This document shows, piece after piece, positions 1 through 4,651 of a stretch of 5,713 nucleotides of DNA. Each line of letters opens with the position of its first letter. Position 1 is the first letter of the stretch. Position numbers and translations under genes: made by a program. The notes beneath the pieces were generated by a model. That model made no database searches and was not told the origin of the DNA. It saw nothing but the letters and a program-made list of their open reading frames with translations. This stretch comes from Planktothrix sp. UBA8402 (lineage in GTDB: Bacteria; Cyanobacteriota; Cyanobacteriia; Cyanobacteriales; Microcoleaceae), in NCBI GenBank assembly GCA_003456035.1, contig DMPJ01000090.1, positions 1 to 5,713 on the forward strand. The letters are read 5' to 3'.

Positions 1-47
1 CAACCTTGCCAAGGTTGATGTCGTGGGTTCGAATCCCATCACCCGCT
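1..47 (+). tRNA. tRNA-Gly(GCC), 3' part only
   Basis: This is the 3' half of a tRNA whose 5' half lies outside the window. The anticodon arm is CAACC / TTGCCAA / GGTTG (1-17), with anticodon GCC at 8-10, which reads GGC glycine codons. It is followed by a 5-nt variable loop (18-22), a T arm GTGGG-TTCGAAT-CCCAT (23-39), the 3' acceptor strand CACCCGC (40-46) and a U discriminator at 47, as is usual for bacterial tRNA-Gly. CCA is not encoded, since the next bases are TAA. The acceptor strand implies that the missing 5' end begins GCGGGTG. The identity rests on the anticodon and discriminator and is firm. Confidence 0.96.
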
Positions 48-63
48 TAAAAATTCTATAGTC

Positions 64-77
64 GGCACTTTAGTGCC
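64..77. repeat. Short perfect inverted repeat GGCACT-TT-AGTGCC
   Basis: A 6-bp perfect palindromic stem with a 2-nt spacer lies between the tRNA end and the terminator. Its arm resembles the longer hairpin at 1953-1968 inside the transposon leader (GGCACTT/AAGTGCC), and both are preceded by a C. It could be a tRNA 3' processing hairpin, a degenerate repeat, or chance. No function can be assigned. Confidence 0.4.
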
Positions 78-82
78 ATTAC

Positions 83-124
83 AAATCCTCAGATTAACCC
101 CATCAGGTTAACTGAGGATTTTTT
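83..124 (+). terminator. Intrinsic (Rho-independent) terminator
   Basis: The left arm 83-99 pairs with 106-121. The inner stem is TTAACC/GGTTAA (94-99 with 106-111), the loop is CCATCA (100-105), and the outer stem is AAATCCTCAG/CTGAGGATTT (83-92 with 112-121), with only A93 bulged. A run of six T (119-124) ends the structure. It lies 36 nt downstream of tRNA-Gly and most likely ends that transcript. The opposite strand has a poorer U tract, so the site is probably unidirectional. Confidence 0.9.
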
Positions 125-134
125 CATGACTGTT

Positions 135-153
135 CAAAAAACCTGGTTTTTTG
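135..153. repeat. AT-rich palindrome upstream of the HicB-like gene
   Basis: CAAAAAACC (135-143) and GGTTTTTTG (145-153) are perfect inverted copies around a single T. As RNA this could form about 7 bp with a 3-nt loop, followed by a further T run (154-157). It may act as a weak back-up terminator for the tRNA transcript or as an operator near the HicB-like gene. The evidence is symmetry alone. Confidence 0.3.
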
Positions 154-210
154 TTTTCTGGGGTGTCAAGAAAGTCTACATAAATGCTTTAAATCAACCT
201 GCTAAAATCA

Positions 211-216
211 AGGAGG
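211..216 (+). promoter_or_regulatory. Strong Shine-Dalgarno AGGAGG
   Basis: AGGAGG sits 10 nt before the ATG at 227 and fixes the start of the small HicB-like gene. It is the only near-consensus ribosome binding site in the window; the other genes here have weak or no Shine-Dalgarno. Confidence 0.85.
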
Positions 217-226
217 ATCAACAACG

Positions 227-451
227 ATGAAAAGCTCTTATACCATTATTATTCAATGGTCAGATGAAGATCAGTGTTATGTGGTCAGCCTTCCTGAATG
301 GGGAGAACATTGTCACACCCATGGGGATACCCATGAAGAAGCGTTAAAGAATGCACAAGAAGTTTTAGAATTACTGATAGAGTCGGCATTGAACAATGAT
401 GAGCCTTTACCCCAACCTCAACTTTTCGGAAAAACATTAGAGAGAGTGTGA
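227..451 (+). CDS. Small HicB-like protein (orphan type II antitoxin family)
   Basis: This 74-residue protein has the compact HicB/UPF0150 layout. A first strand (YTIIIQWSDED, 5-15) leads to a second (CYVVSLPEW, 17-25), then a polar loop GEHCHTHGDTHEEALKNA with the family-typical 'G-x-T-x-EEAL-x-NA' entry to a helix (33-42), and a helix to about 56 ending in an acidic, proline-rich tail. This is the partial RNase H fold of HicB antitoxins. The protein stops before any C-terminal helix-turn-helix or ribbon-helix-helix domain, so DNA binding is not evident. Such 70-75 residue versions are frequent in cyanobacteria. Canonical HicB neutralises the HicA mRNA interferase. No HicA-like frame lies at 125-226 or 452-657, so this is an orphan in view. 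Its role (solitary antitoxin, anti-addiction, or other) is unknown. The ATG is well supported by AGGAGG. Confidence is high for the family and low for function. Confidence 0.85.
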   Translation: MKSSYTIIIQWSDEDQCYVVSLPEWGEHCHTHGDTHEEALKNAQEVLELLIESALNNDEPLPQPQLFGKTLERV

Positions 452-503
452 AAATTTATTAAAATTTTTGGCAATTTTGAATGAGAATTAACAAGCCAAT
501 AAG

Positions 504-561
504 AGTGTAAAAGTGGCGATCGCTGGCTGTACAATAAAAAAGTGTAAAAGTGGCGATCGCT
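504..561. repeat. HIP1-containing tandem-like direct repeat (2 x 21 bp, 37-bp period)
   Basis: Two identical 21-bp copies lie at 504-524 and 541-561. Each reads AGTGTAAAAGTG followed by GCGATCGC (HIP1, at 516-523 and 553-560) and a T. A 16-bp unrelated spacer separates them, giving a 37-bp period. HIP1 is the over-represented cyanobacterial octamer, but the identity here extends 12 bp upstream of it, so this is a true duplication and not just two HIP1 sites. No gene is visible in this 206-bp interval (452-657). Confidence 0.85.
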
Positions 562-641
562 TGCTTGAACCAGGGGAAGTCAGGAACAAGGAAAGGATAC
601 TGGGAACGATGGAGTTGAGTATAATAATTGGAAATAGCCAG

Positions 642-800
642 TTTTGACTTAATTATTTTGACACTCCCACCCCTACGCTACGCTAAAGGGGTGGGATTCT
701 CGTATCTAGCCCAATCAAATAAAGACAGTTGAATATACTCTTTTTGATTGTTTTTCACCGAGTTCGGGGGTGCGCCAAACACCCCATAATTTAAACCGGA
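642..800 (-). ncRNA. Predicted omega-RNA (reRNA) of the TnpB element, with guide
   Basis: In IS200/IS605 elements the TnpB guide RNA is transcribed through the 3' end of tnpB and the right end, and its guide is the flanking DNA just past the element. Here tnpB runs into the right-end hairpin: its stop codon (678-680) lies in the hairpin loop. That layout fits an overlapping omega-RNA. With the end after TCAA at 658, the guide would be the minus strand from 657 down to about 642, beginning AATAATTAAGTCAAAA. The inner boundary near 800 is a guess based on usual omega-RNA length; the hairpin and guide start are the well-grounded parts. No promoter was identified. Confidence 0.45.
658..699 (-). 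other. Right end (RE) of the element: guide GAAT, hairpin, cleavage site TCAA
   Basis: On the plus strand, CCCACCCCT (666-674) pairs with AGGGGTGGG (687-695), a perfect 9-bp stem with a 12-nt loop. On the minus strand, GAAT directly precedes the stem and TCAA follows it at 661-658. The 5' arm of this hairpin also encodes the last TnpB residues (N-P-T-P-L-A), so the end and the gene are fused. A second TTTTGAC (plus strand 642-648) repeats the 656-662 sequence 14 bp outside the end. Confidence 0.85.
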
Positions 801-1895
801 TGAATCCATTACAGAAGCATCTCTCTTTAGGTTTAAATCACAAGCGAAACCATCCCATTGAGACAGATTTCGTGCAGCATTCAAATCAGAATTGTGGTAG
901 TGACCATTAGGGCAATTAAAATCATGCCGATTTTTTTTGCCAATAACACCGCAAGTTGAACAAGATTTTGAGGTATATGGTGCAGGTCTTTTGATTAATT
1001 TCAATCCTTTCAAAGCCAACTTATAATTAAGTTTTTGCTCCAAAGAATAATAAGACCAAGTGTGTCGAGATTCACCGGAATCAGAACGAGATTTCTGGCT
1101 CTGTTTCATGGTTTTACGACATCCTTCCAAATCCTCTATAACAATATCGGCGTTATGGTATTCAGCAAAACGAACAATTCGGCGACTGACTGTATGGTTA
1201 ATAGCTTCCATCCATCGTTGCTCTTTTTTGTTCCATTTCTTTAAAACTCGAAACTTTTTAGCTTCTTGAAGTTGTTTTCTACGTTGTTGAAAATAACGTC
1301 TTCGATGCTTAACACTTTGACCATTAAAGAATTTGCCGAAACCTTCTTTTGGTGCAACTACCGCTAAATTATTCTGCCCTCGGTCACATCCCAATCTTTT
1401 CTCTGTCTCAACTTCTGGAACATCCTCAGTGATTGACAGATAGACATACCACTTATTTCTATGTTTGATTAACTTAAAAGAACCTCCTTGAATTGTTCCC
1501 TCTAACAATCCGTCTAAAACGGGTTGCCAATGAGGAGATGCTACTTCAATGGGGATTCTTTTTTCACCTTTGAGGGTCGGGAAGCTAATTGAATAGGTAC
1601 TCCCTTTTTGAGTTAATTTCCAATTTTGATTGTTAACTTCTACAGGAAGAACTTTATATTGCTTGGTTTTACGACCCGTTGGGGATGTGGTATGTCGAAT
1701 AACTTGATTGACCAGAGCAGATTTTAACTCGGACATGATTTTAGCTGTTGTCATTTTTCGCCGTTCTTTAATTGGCAATGACAACAGCTTATTAGCAATC
1801 TGCGTGTTTTCTTCCGTCATTTGCTCAAACATTTGAGCTTTACAAAGGTTGAGTTTTGCGAATTTTAATTTAATCGTCCGAGTTACTTTGATCAT
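678..1895 (-). CDS. tnpB: TnpB, RNA-guided nuclease of an IS605-family element
   Basis: This 405-residue protein has typical TnpB length. The N-terminal part (about 1-160) is the family's wedge/REC-like region, with basic segments such as KERRKMTT. The RuvC-like nuclease follows: RuvC-I LGCDRGQNNLAVV with D171, an arginine/lysine-rich helical insert (196-225), RuvC-II DIVIEDLEG with E254, then a zinc finger at about 308-332 (CSTC with C312 and C315, then C328-PNG-H332) and RuvC-III NSDLNAARN with D337. The triad D171/E254/D337 is complete, so cleavage activity is plausible. The second zinc knuckle is C-x3-H instead of the usual CxxC. TnpB uses the omega-RNA to cut DNA next to a TAM that matches the element's insertion motif, here expected to be TTAC-like; this favours retention of the element at its donor site. 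The start is ATG at 1895-1893 with no clear Shine-Dalgarno. Expression is probably low. No tnpA partner is present. Confidence 0.95.
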   Translation of the reverse strand: MIKVTRTIKLKFAKLNLCKAQMFEQMTEENTQIANKLLSLPIKERRKMTTAKIMSELKSALVNQVIRHTTSPTGRKTKQYKVLPVEVNNQNWKLTQKGSTYSISFPTLKGEKRIPIEVASPHWQPVLDGLLEGTIQGGSFKLIKHRNKWYVYLSITEDVPEVETEKRLGCDRGQNNLAVVAPKEGFGKFFNGQSVKHRRRYFQQRRKQLQEAKKFRVLKKWNKKEQRWMEAINHTVSRRIVRFAEYHNADIVIEDLEGCRKTMKQSQKSRSDSGESRHTWSYYSLEQKLNYKLALKGLKLIKRPAPYTSKSCSTCGVIGKKNRHDFNCPNGHYHNSDLNAARNLSQWDGFACDLNLKRDASVMDSSGLNYGVFGAPPNSVKNNQKEYIQLSLFDWARYENPTPLA

Positions 1896-1949
1896 GGAAA
1901 ATATGATAACATAAATATCTAATAACTGGGTACAAATTAATTGGTAGAT

Positions 1950-1974
1950 GACGGCACTTAAAAGTGCCTGCGTC
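1950..1974. other. Hairpin in the tnpB leader (GGCACTT/AAGTGCC)
   Basis: GGCACTT (1953-1959) and AAGTGCC (1962-1968) are perfect inverted copies around AA. An alternative pairing extends outward with GACG (1950-1953) and CGTC (1971-1974). It lies between the left-end hairpin and the tnpB start, inside the element, and would fold in the tnpB 5' leader if transcription begins at or beyond the left end. Role unknown: it may limit read-through translation or be part of the transposon end. Confidence 0.55.
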
Positions 1975-1983
1975 GCGTTTCAT

Positions 1984-2032
1984 CCCACGGCTGAAGCCAG
2001 TGGGCTTTCACGCTCCGACCCTGGCTTTGTAA
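1984..2032 (-). other. Left end (LE) of the element: target TTAC, guide AAAG, bulged hairpin
   Basis: On the plus strand, CCCAC-GGCT (1984-1992) pairs with AGCC (1995-1998) and GTGGG (2000-2004), leaving position 1999 bulged, which is a T on the minus strand. IS608-type TnpA is known to recognise an unpaired T in the subterminal hairpin. AAAG (minus, 2008-2005) is at the 5' foot and TTAC (minus, 2032-2029) is 20 nt further out. A weak outer pairing GCGT (1975-1978) with ACGC (2010-2013) extends the structure. The target TTAC is host DNA that remains after excision. Confidence 0.82.
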
Positions 2033-2038
2033 AAACAT

Positions 2039-2044
2039 TATTAA
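2039..2044 (+). promoter_or_regulatory. Candidate -10 box of a promoter split by the transposon
   Basis: TATTAA at 2039-2044 lies 15 nt before the GTG start at 2060. If the element is removed, TTGACT at 644-649 falls 18 bp upstream of it, a good -35/-10 arrangement. With the element present, the base string at the -35 position is CCGACC (2015-2020), which keeps only three consensus bases. The site is near the start codon, so the leader would be very short. This is inference from spacing and similarity only. Confidence 0.28.
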
Positions 2045-2059
2045 ATTAACGGATCGTTT

Positions 2060-2464
2060 GTGCCATCCCAAAAAGCTCAAAAGATTGATTTAAATGGGGA
2101 TTATCCTTGTCCCTGTCGGCGAAAGGGGCGGTTAGTTCCGATTGCGTTGACAGAAGCCTTTGGCTGCGATCGCTGTCAGCAAATTTTTGTTGTTGATGAG
2201 AGTGGTTATTGCTTAGAACAACTCGCCACCCATTATCCTTATAAACAGGCTTGGCGTTGGACAGGTCGTCAATGGAATAGAGCCAGCCCGGGGTTAAAAG
2301 CCCATTATTTACCGATGGCCTTGGGGATGCTCTTAGTTCCGTTAGTGATCTGGTTACCATTAGCCTTGTATTCACCTGGGCCAAATCTTGTGTTATGGGC
2401 GATGGTTGCTGTACTGTTAGCGATGTTACCCGCATTGATGGTTTGGCTCGCTTACAGGCGTTAG
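2060..2464 (+). CDS. Conserved hypothetical: zinc-ribbon protein with two C-terminal TM helices
   Basis: This 134-residue protein has a start fixed at GTG because the frame is closed by TAA at 2042-2044 and no ATG precedes it; the Shine-Dalgarno is weak. Residues 17-39 carry C17-x-C19 and C36-x-x-C39, a compact zinc-ribbon-like knuckle. A polar linker rich in aromatic residues (50-73, with WRWTGRQW) follows. Two hydrophobic helices come next at about 84-104 and 109-131, ending in YRR, so the ribbon is likely cytosolic on the positive-inside rule. No enzyme motif is seen and the function is unknown. The gene ends 4 bp before the ProA-like gene, implying co-transcription. The nearby transposon ends 31 bp upstream of the start, so its native promoter may be disturbed. 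A HIP1 site (2166-2173) lies inside the frame. I recognise this only as a membrane protein of a type seen in cyanobacteria. Confidence 0.82.
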   Translation: MPSQKAQKIDLNGDYPCPCRRKGRLVPIALTEAFGCDRCQQIFVVDESGYCLEQLATHYPYKQAWRWTGRQWNRASPGLKAHYLPMALGMLLVPLVIWLPLALYSPGPNLVLWAMVAVLLAMLPALMVWLAYRR

Positions 2465-2468
2465 CTGT

Positions 2469-3731
2469 ATGATAATTAATGATTTCTCTCTCCTTCCTCC
2501 TGACCATCCTCTGCCTCGCGCTTACCTTGCTAGTTTTCAATTAGCAAAAACCAAGGGAGTTGATCGGAGTCGAGCCTTGCAATTGATGGCTAAGGCATTG
2601 CGATCGCGGCAGAATGATATCCTAGAAGCCAATACCCTCGACTTAGAAGCCAGTCGCAACCTAGGGCTATCGGAATTAATTACCGACTGGCTGAAACTGA
2701 CTCCTGAACGCTTAGAAACCACCGTTCAAATATTAGAACGTCTGGGACAATTACCCGATCCCATTGGTCGGGTGATGAGTGCTTCCTATCAACTAGAACA
2801 GGGACAAACCTATTTTCAACCGATTCCCTTGGGGGTAGTGGCGTTAATTTATGAAGCCTTCCCCGAATTGGCGGCCATTGCCACGGGACTCTGTTTAAAA
2901 ACGGCCAATAGTTTAGTGCTATTAGGAGGAACAGAAGCCACCCATTCTAATCAGATTATTGTGGAAACCTTGCAACTCGCCTTAGAGGAATCGGGACTGC
3001 CCCCAGGTTGTTTAGAAATTCTGCCTTCCCAACCAAAAACCTCGATTCAACAGTTAATTACTCAAGACAAATATATCAATTTAGTTATTCCCTACGGACG
3101 CCCTAATTTTGTGCAACAAGTAGTGAATCAATCCACTGTTCCCGTCTTACGTTCAGCGATGGGAAATTGTTATTTATATTGGTCATCTACGGCGAGTGTG
3201 GATACGGCGCGATGGATGATATTAGATAGTCATGATGGTAAACCTGATGCCGTGAATGCCATTGAAAAAGTTCTGATTGATCCCAATCAAAAAAGTTCAT
3301 CCCTAGTGCGATTATGGAATAACTTAAGGGAAGCTGGATTTGAACTGCGAGGGGATGAAGCGCTCGCTCAAGAATTTTCGGAATTAATCTTAGCAGAAAC
3401 AACGGAATGGCCAAGACCCTATTTAACTAGAACCGTTGCCTTTAAAGTGGTGGATAATTTAGAAAAAGCGATCACTTGGATGAATACTTATAGTAGCGGT
3501 CATGCTAACTGTTTAGCCACAGAATCTTATGCCGAGAGTCGAAAATTTGCCCAAGATGTGAATAGTGCCTTGACCTTTATTAATGCGTCTCCTCGATTTT
3601 CCCGTCACTTGAACCGGGGAGACGCAATATTCCTGGGAATTTCTAACCAGAAAGGATATCGTCGGGGATTAATTGGTTTAGAAGCCCTAATGACCCTGAA
3701 GCACGTTGTTCAGGGTAATAGGCAATTTTAG
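2469..3731 (+). CDS. proA: ProA-family protein (glutamate-5-semialdehyde dehydrogenase / gamma-glutamyl phosphate reductase), divergent paralogue
   Basis: At 420 residues this is close to the usual ProA length (about 417). The ALDH-like fold is recognisable: LGVVALIYEAFPELAAIATG (121-140), LCLKTANSLVLLGGTEATHSN (141-161), the catalytic-cysteine region AMGNCYLYW with C234 (230-238), NAIEKVLID (263-271), NASPRF (372-377) and a C-terminal GLIGLEALMTLKHVVQGN (400-417). ProA reduces gamma-glutamyl phosphate with NADPH to glutamate semialdehyde in proline synthesis. Several family motifs differ from the canonical form as I recall it: YExRPN is YEAFPE, ILRGG is VLLGG, IPRGG is IPYGR, G-x-C-H is GNCY, and the GGEFGLGAE stretch is replaced. 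C234 is kept, so an oxidoreductase role remains possible, but on a possibly different substrate. Some cyanobacteria carry two ProA homologues, and this looks like the second type. It lies 4 bp after the zinc-ribbon gene, and its 3' end overlaps desC by 4 bp. The gene symbol marks the family only. Confidence 0.9.
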   Translation: MIINDFSLLPPDHPLPRAYLASFQLAKTKGVDRSRALQLMAKALRSRQNDILEANTLDLEASRNLGLSELITDWLKLTPERLETTVQILERLGQLPDPIGRVMSASYQLEQGQTYFQPIPLGVVALIYEAFPELAAIATGLCLKTANSLVLLGGTEATHSNQIIVETLQLALEESGLPPGCLEILPSQPKTSIQQLITQDKYINLVIPYGRPNFVQQVVNQSTVPVLRSAMGNCYLYWSSTASVDTARWMILDSHDGKPDAVNAIEKVLIDPNQKSSSLVRLWNNLREAGFELRGDEALAQEFSELILAETTEWPRPYLTRTVAFKVVDNLEKAITWMNTYSSGHANCLATESYAESRKFAQDVNSALTFINASPRFSRHLNRGDAIFLGISNQKGYRRGLIGLEALMTLKHVVQGNRQF

Positions 3732-4561
3732 AGACGTTGAGCGTCGGCATTGGCGGGGGGTAATTTGAGTTTTTGGGCTAACCCTAATGCTTGTAACAGC
3801 AAAATTGTCATCCAGGTTACGTCAATTTCCCACCATTCCAAACCGTGACGGGAGGAATATTGAAAAGCATGGTGATTATTATGCCAACCCTCACCATAGG
3901 TAACAAGGGCGACCCACCAACAGTTACGAGAAGAATCTCCCGACTGATAGGTTTGATAACCAAATTTGTGAGTAGCACTGTTCACAAACCAAGTGCAATG
4001 GAACACCACAACAACGCGGAAGAAAATCCCCCAAACCACAAAAGACCAACCCCCTAAAACATAGAGTAAAAGTCCCAGTGCCACTTGCATCAAAAGAAAG
4101 TAGTTTTGGAAAAACTTGTAAACTGGGTCATCAGCGATGTCTTTCGTGTAGCGGGGAATTTCTGCGTCTGCCTGAATATGGAACATCATCCAACCCATAT
4201 GGCTCCACCAAAATCCTTTTGTAGAATCATGGGGGTCAAGGTTTTGATCAGAATACTGATGATGAATCCGGTGTAAACCAATCCAATCAATCGGCCCTCC
4301 TTGGCAGGCCAGAGTTCCAAAGAATACCAAGAGATATTCCAGCCACTTAGGAGCTTCAAAACTACGGTGACTGACCAAACGGTGATATACCAAGGTAATC
4401 CCCAAACCACCCGTTAACCAGTGCAAAAACAGAGCTAAGGCAATGGCTGACCAGCTAAAATTACTAGGAAGGAAAGCGAGTAAGGCGGCGGCGTGCATGA
4501 ACACGATGAAGCCAATCGTAAGCCAGTCGGGCTGAAGTTTGTTTGAAGTTGAAATCGTCAT
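3728..4561 (-). CDS. desC: Acyl-lipid delta-9 desaturase (DesC-type)
   Basis: This 277-residue membrane di-iron desaturase has all three histidine boxes: HRLVSH (60-65), HRIHH (97-101) and HNNHH (227-231), with a further conserved histidine in NSATHK (198). Flanking family signatures include GITLVYHR, WIGLHRIHHQYSD, GFWWSHMGWM (116-125) and EGWHNNHHAF. Hydrophobic helices fall at about 14-31, 36-58, 74-90, 154-171 and 173-192, giving the usual layout with the boxes on the cytosolic face. Cyanobacterial DesC adds the first double bond at delta-9 of fatty acids bound to membrane glycerolipids, using ferredoxin as donor; later Des enzymes build on this, which adjusts membrane fluidity to temperature. 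The start is ATG at 4561-4559 with a weak Shine-Dalgarno. The stop TAA (3730-3728) overlaps the ProA-like stop, tail to tail. It diverges from the PLP-enzyme gene over a 90-bp gap. Assignment as DesC1 rather than another delta-9 paralogue is by overall sequence feel. Confidence 0.95.
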   Translation of the reverse strand: MTISTSNKLQPDWLTIGFIVFMHAAALLAFLPSNFSWSAIALALFLHWLTGGLGITLVYHRLVSHRSFEAPKWLEYLLVFFGTLACQGGPIDWIGLHRIHHQYSDQNLDPHDSTKGFWWSHMGWMMFHIQADAEIPRYTKDIADDPVYKFFQNYFLLMQVALGLLLYVLGGWSFVVWGIFFRVVVVFHCTWFVNSATHKFGYQTYQSGDSSRNCWWVALVTYGEGWHNNHHAFQYSSRHGLEWWEIDVTWMTILLLQALGLAQKLKLPPANADAQRL

Positions 4562-4651
4562 GAAACGAAAATTAGAGCTTTTTTTAAACGAACAAGTCCC
4601 ATTTGCATCATAATTCTATGCACCGCCCCCCAATTAAATACAGGTAAGGTA
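4562..4651. promoter_or_regulatory. 90-bp divergent intergenic region between desC and the PLP-enzyme gene
   Basis: Both genes read away from this gap, so it must hold both start regions. It contains TATGAT on the minus strand (near 4604-4609) as a possible desC -10, and CATAAT on the plus strand (near 4608-4613) as a possible -10 for the PLP gene; these two overlap. No convincing -35 box was found for either. It also holds a T7 run (near 4580-4586), a C6 run (4625-4630) and AAGG (4646-4649), only two nt before the plus-strand ATG. No palindromic operator stood out. Confidence 0.35.

Larger units (their letters stand above)
658..2028 (-). mobile_element. tnpB-only IS200/IS605-family element, IS608-like (1371 bp)
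   Basis: The ends follow IS608 rules, read on the minus strand. At the left end, target TTAC (plus strand 2029-2032) abuts the element, and guide tetranucleotide AAAG (2008-2005) sits at the 5' foot of an imperfect hairpin (2004-1984) with a bulged T. At the right end, guide GAAT (699-696) sits at the 5' foot of a 9-bp hairpin (695-666) and the element ends in TCAA (661-658). AAAG/TTAC and GAAT/TCAA are the guide/cleavage pairs known for IS608. No target duplication is expected for this single-strand transposition. Only tnpB is present and no Y1 tyrosine transposase (tnpA) is seen, so the element needs TnpA in trans. Excision should leave TTAC joined to AATAATTAAG on the minus strand. The ends look intact, suggesting a fairly recent or still mobilisable insertion. 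Confidence 0.85.

Noticed and set aside
203..208. TAAAAT with an upstream TG as an extended -10 for the HicB-like gene
   Set aside because: It ends three bases before the Shine-Dalgarno, so transcription would begin inside or after the ribosome binding site.
504..561. CRISPR-like repeat-spacer unit
   Set aside because: Only two copies exist, the spacer is 16 bp, and the core is HIP1, with no cas gene or leader nearby.
620..625. TATAAT as a plus-strand promoter
   Set aside because: No acceptable -35 lies 16-19 bp upstream, and downstream there is only the right end of the transposon with an antisense gene.
666..695. The CCCACCCC/GGGGTGGG hairpin as a terminator for tnpB
   Set aside because: No U tract follows the stem on the minus strand; the sequence after it is AGTGTCAA. 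The guide GAAT and the TCAA mark it as the transposon right end.
1035..1269. Two short plus-strand frames inside tnpB
   Set aside because: They are antisense to the well-conserved RuvC region of TnpB and show no motif or ribosome binding site.
2046..2540. Long minus-strand open frame (164 codons) opposite the zinc-ribbon gene
   Set aside because: It has low-complexity Ser/Thr/Gln-rich composition with no recognisable motif, and it lies antisense to two better-supported frames. The plus-strand protein has a zinc knuckle and clean TM helices, so the minus frame is a shadow.
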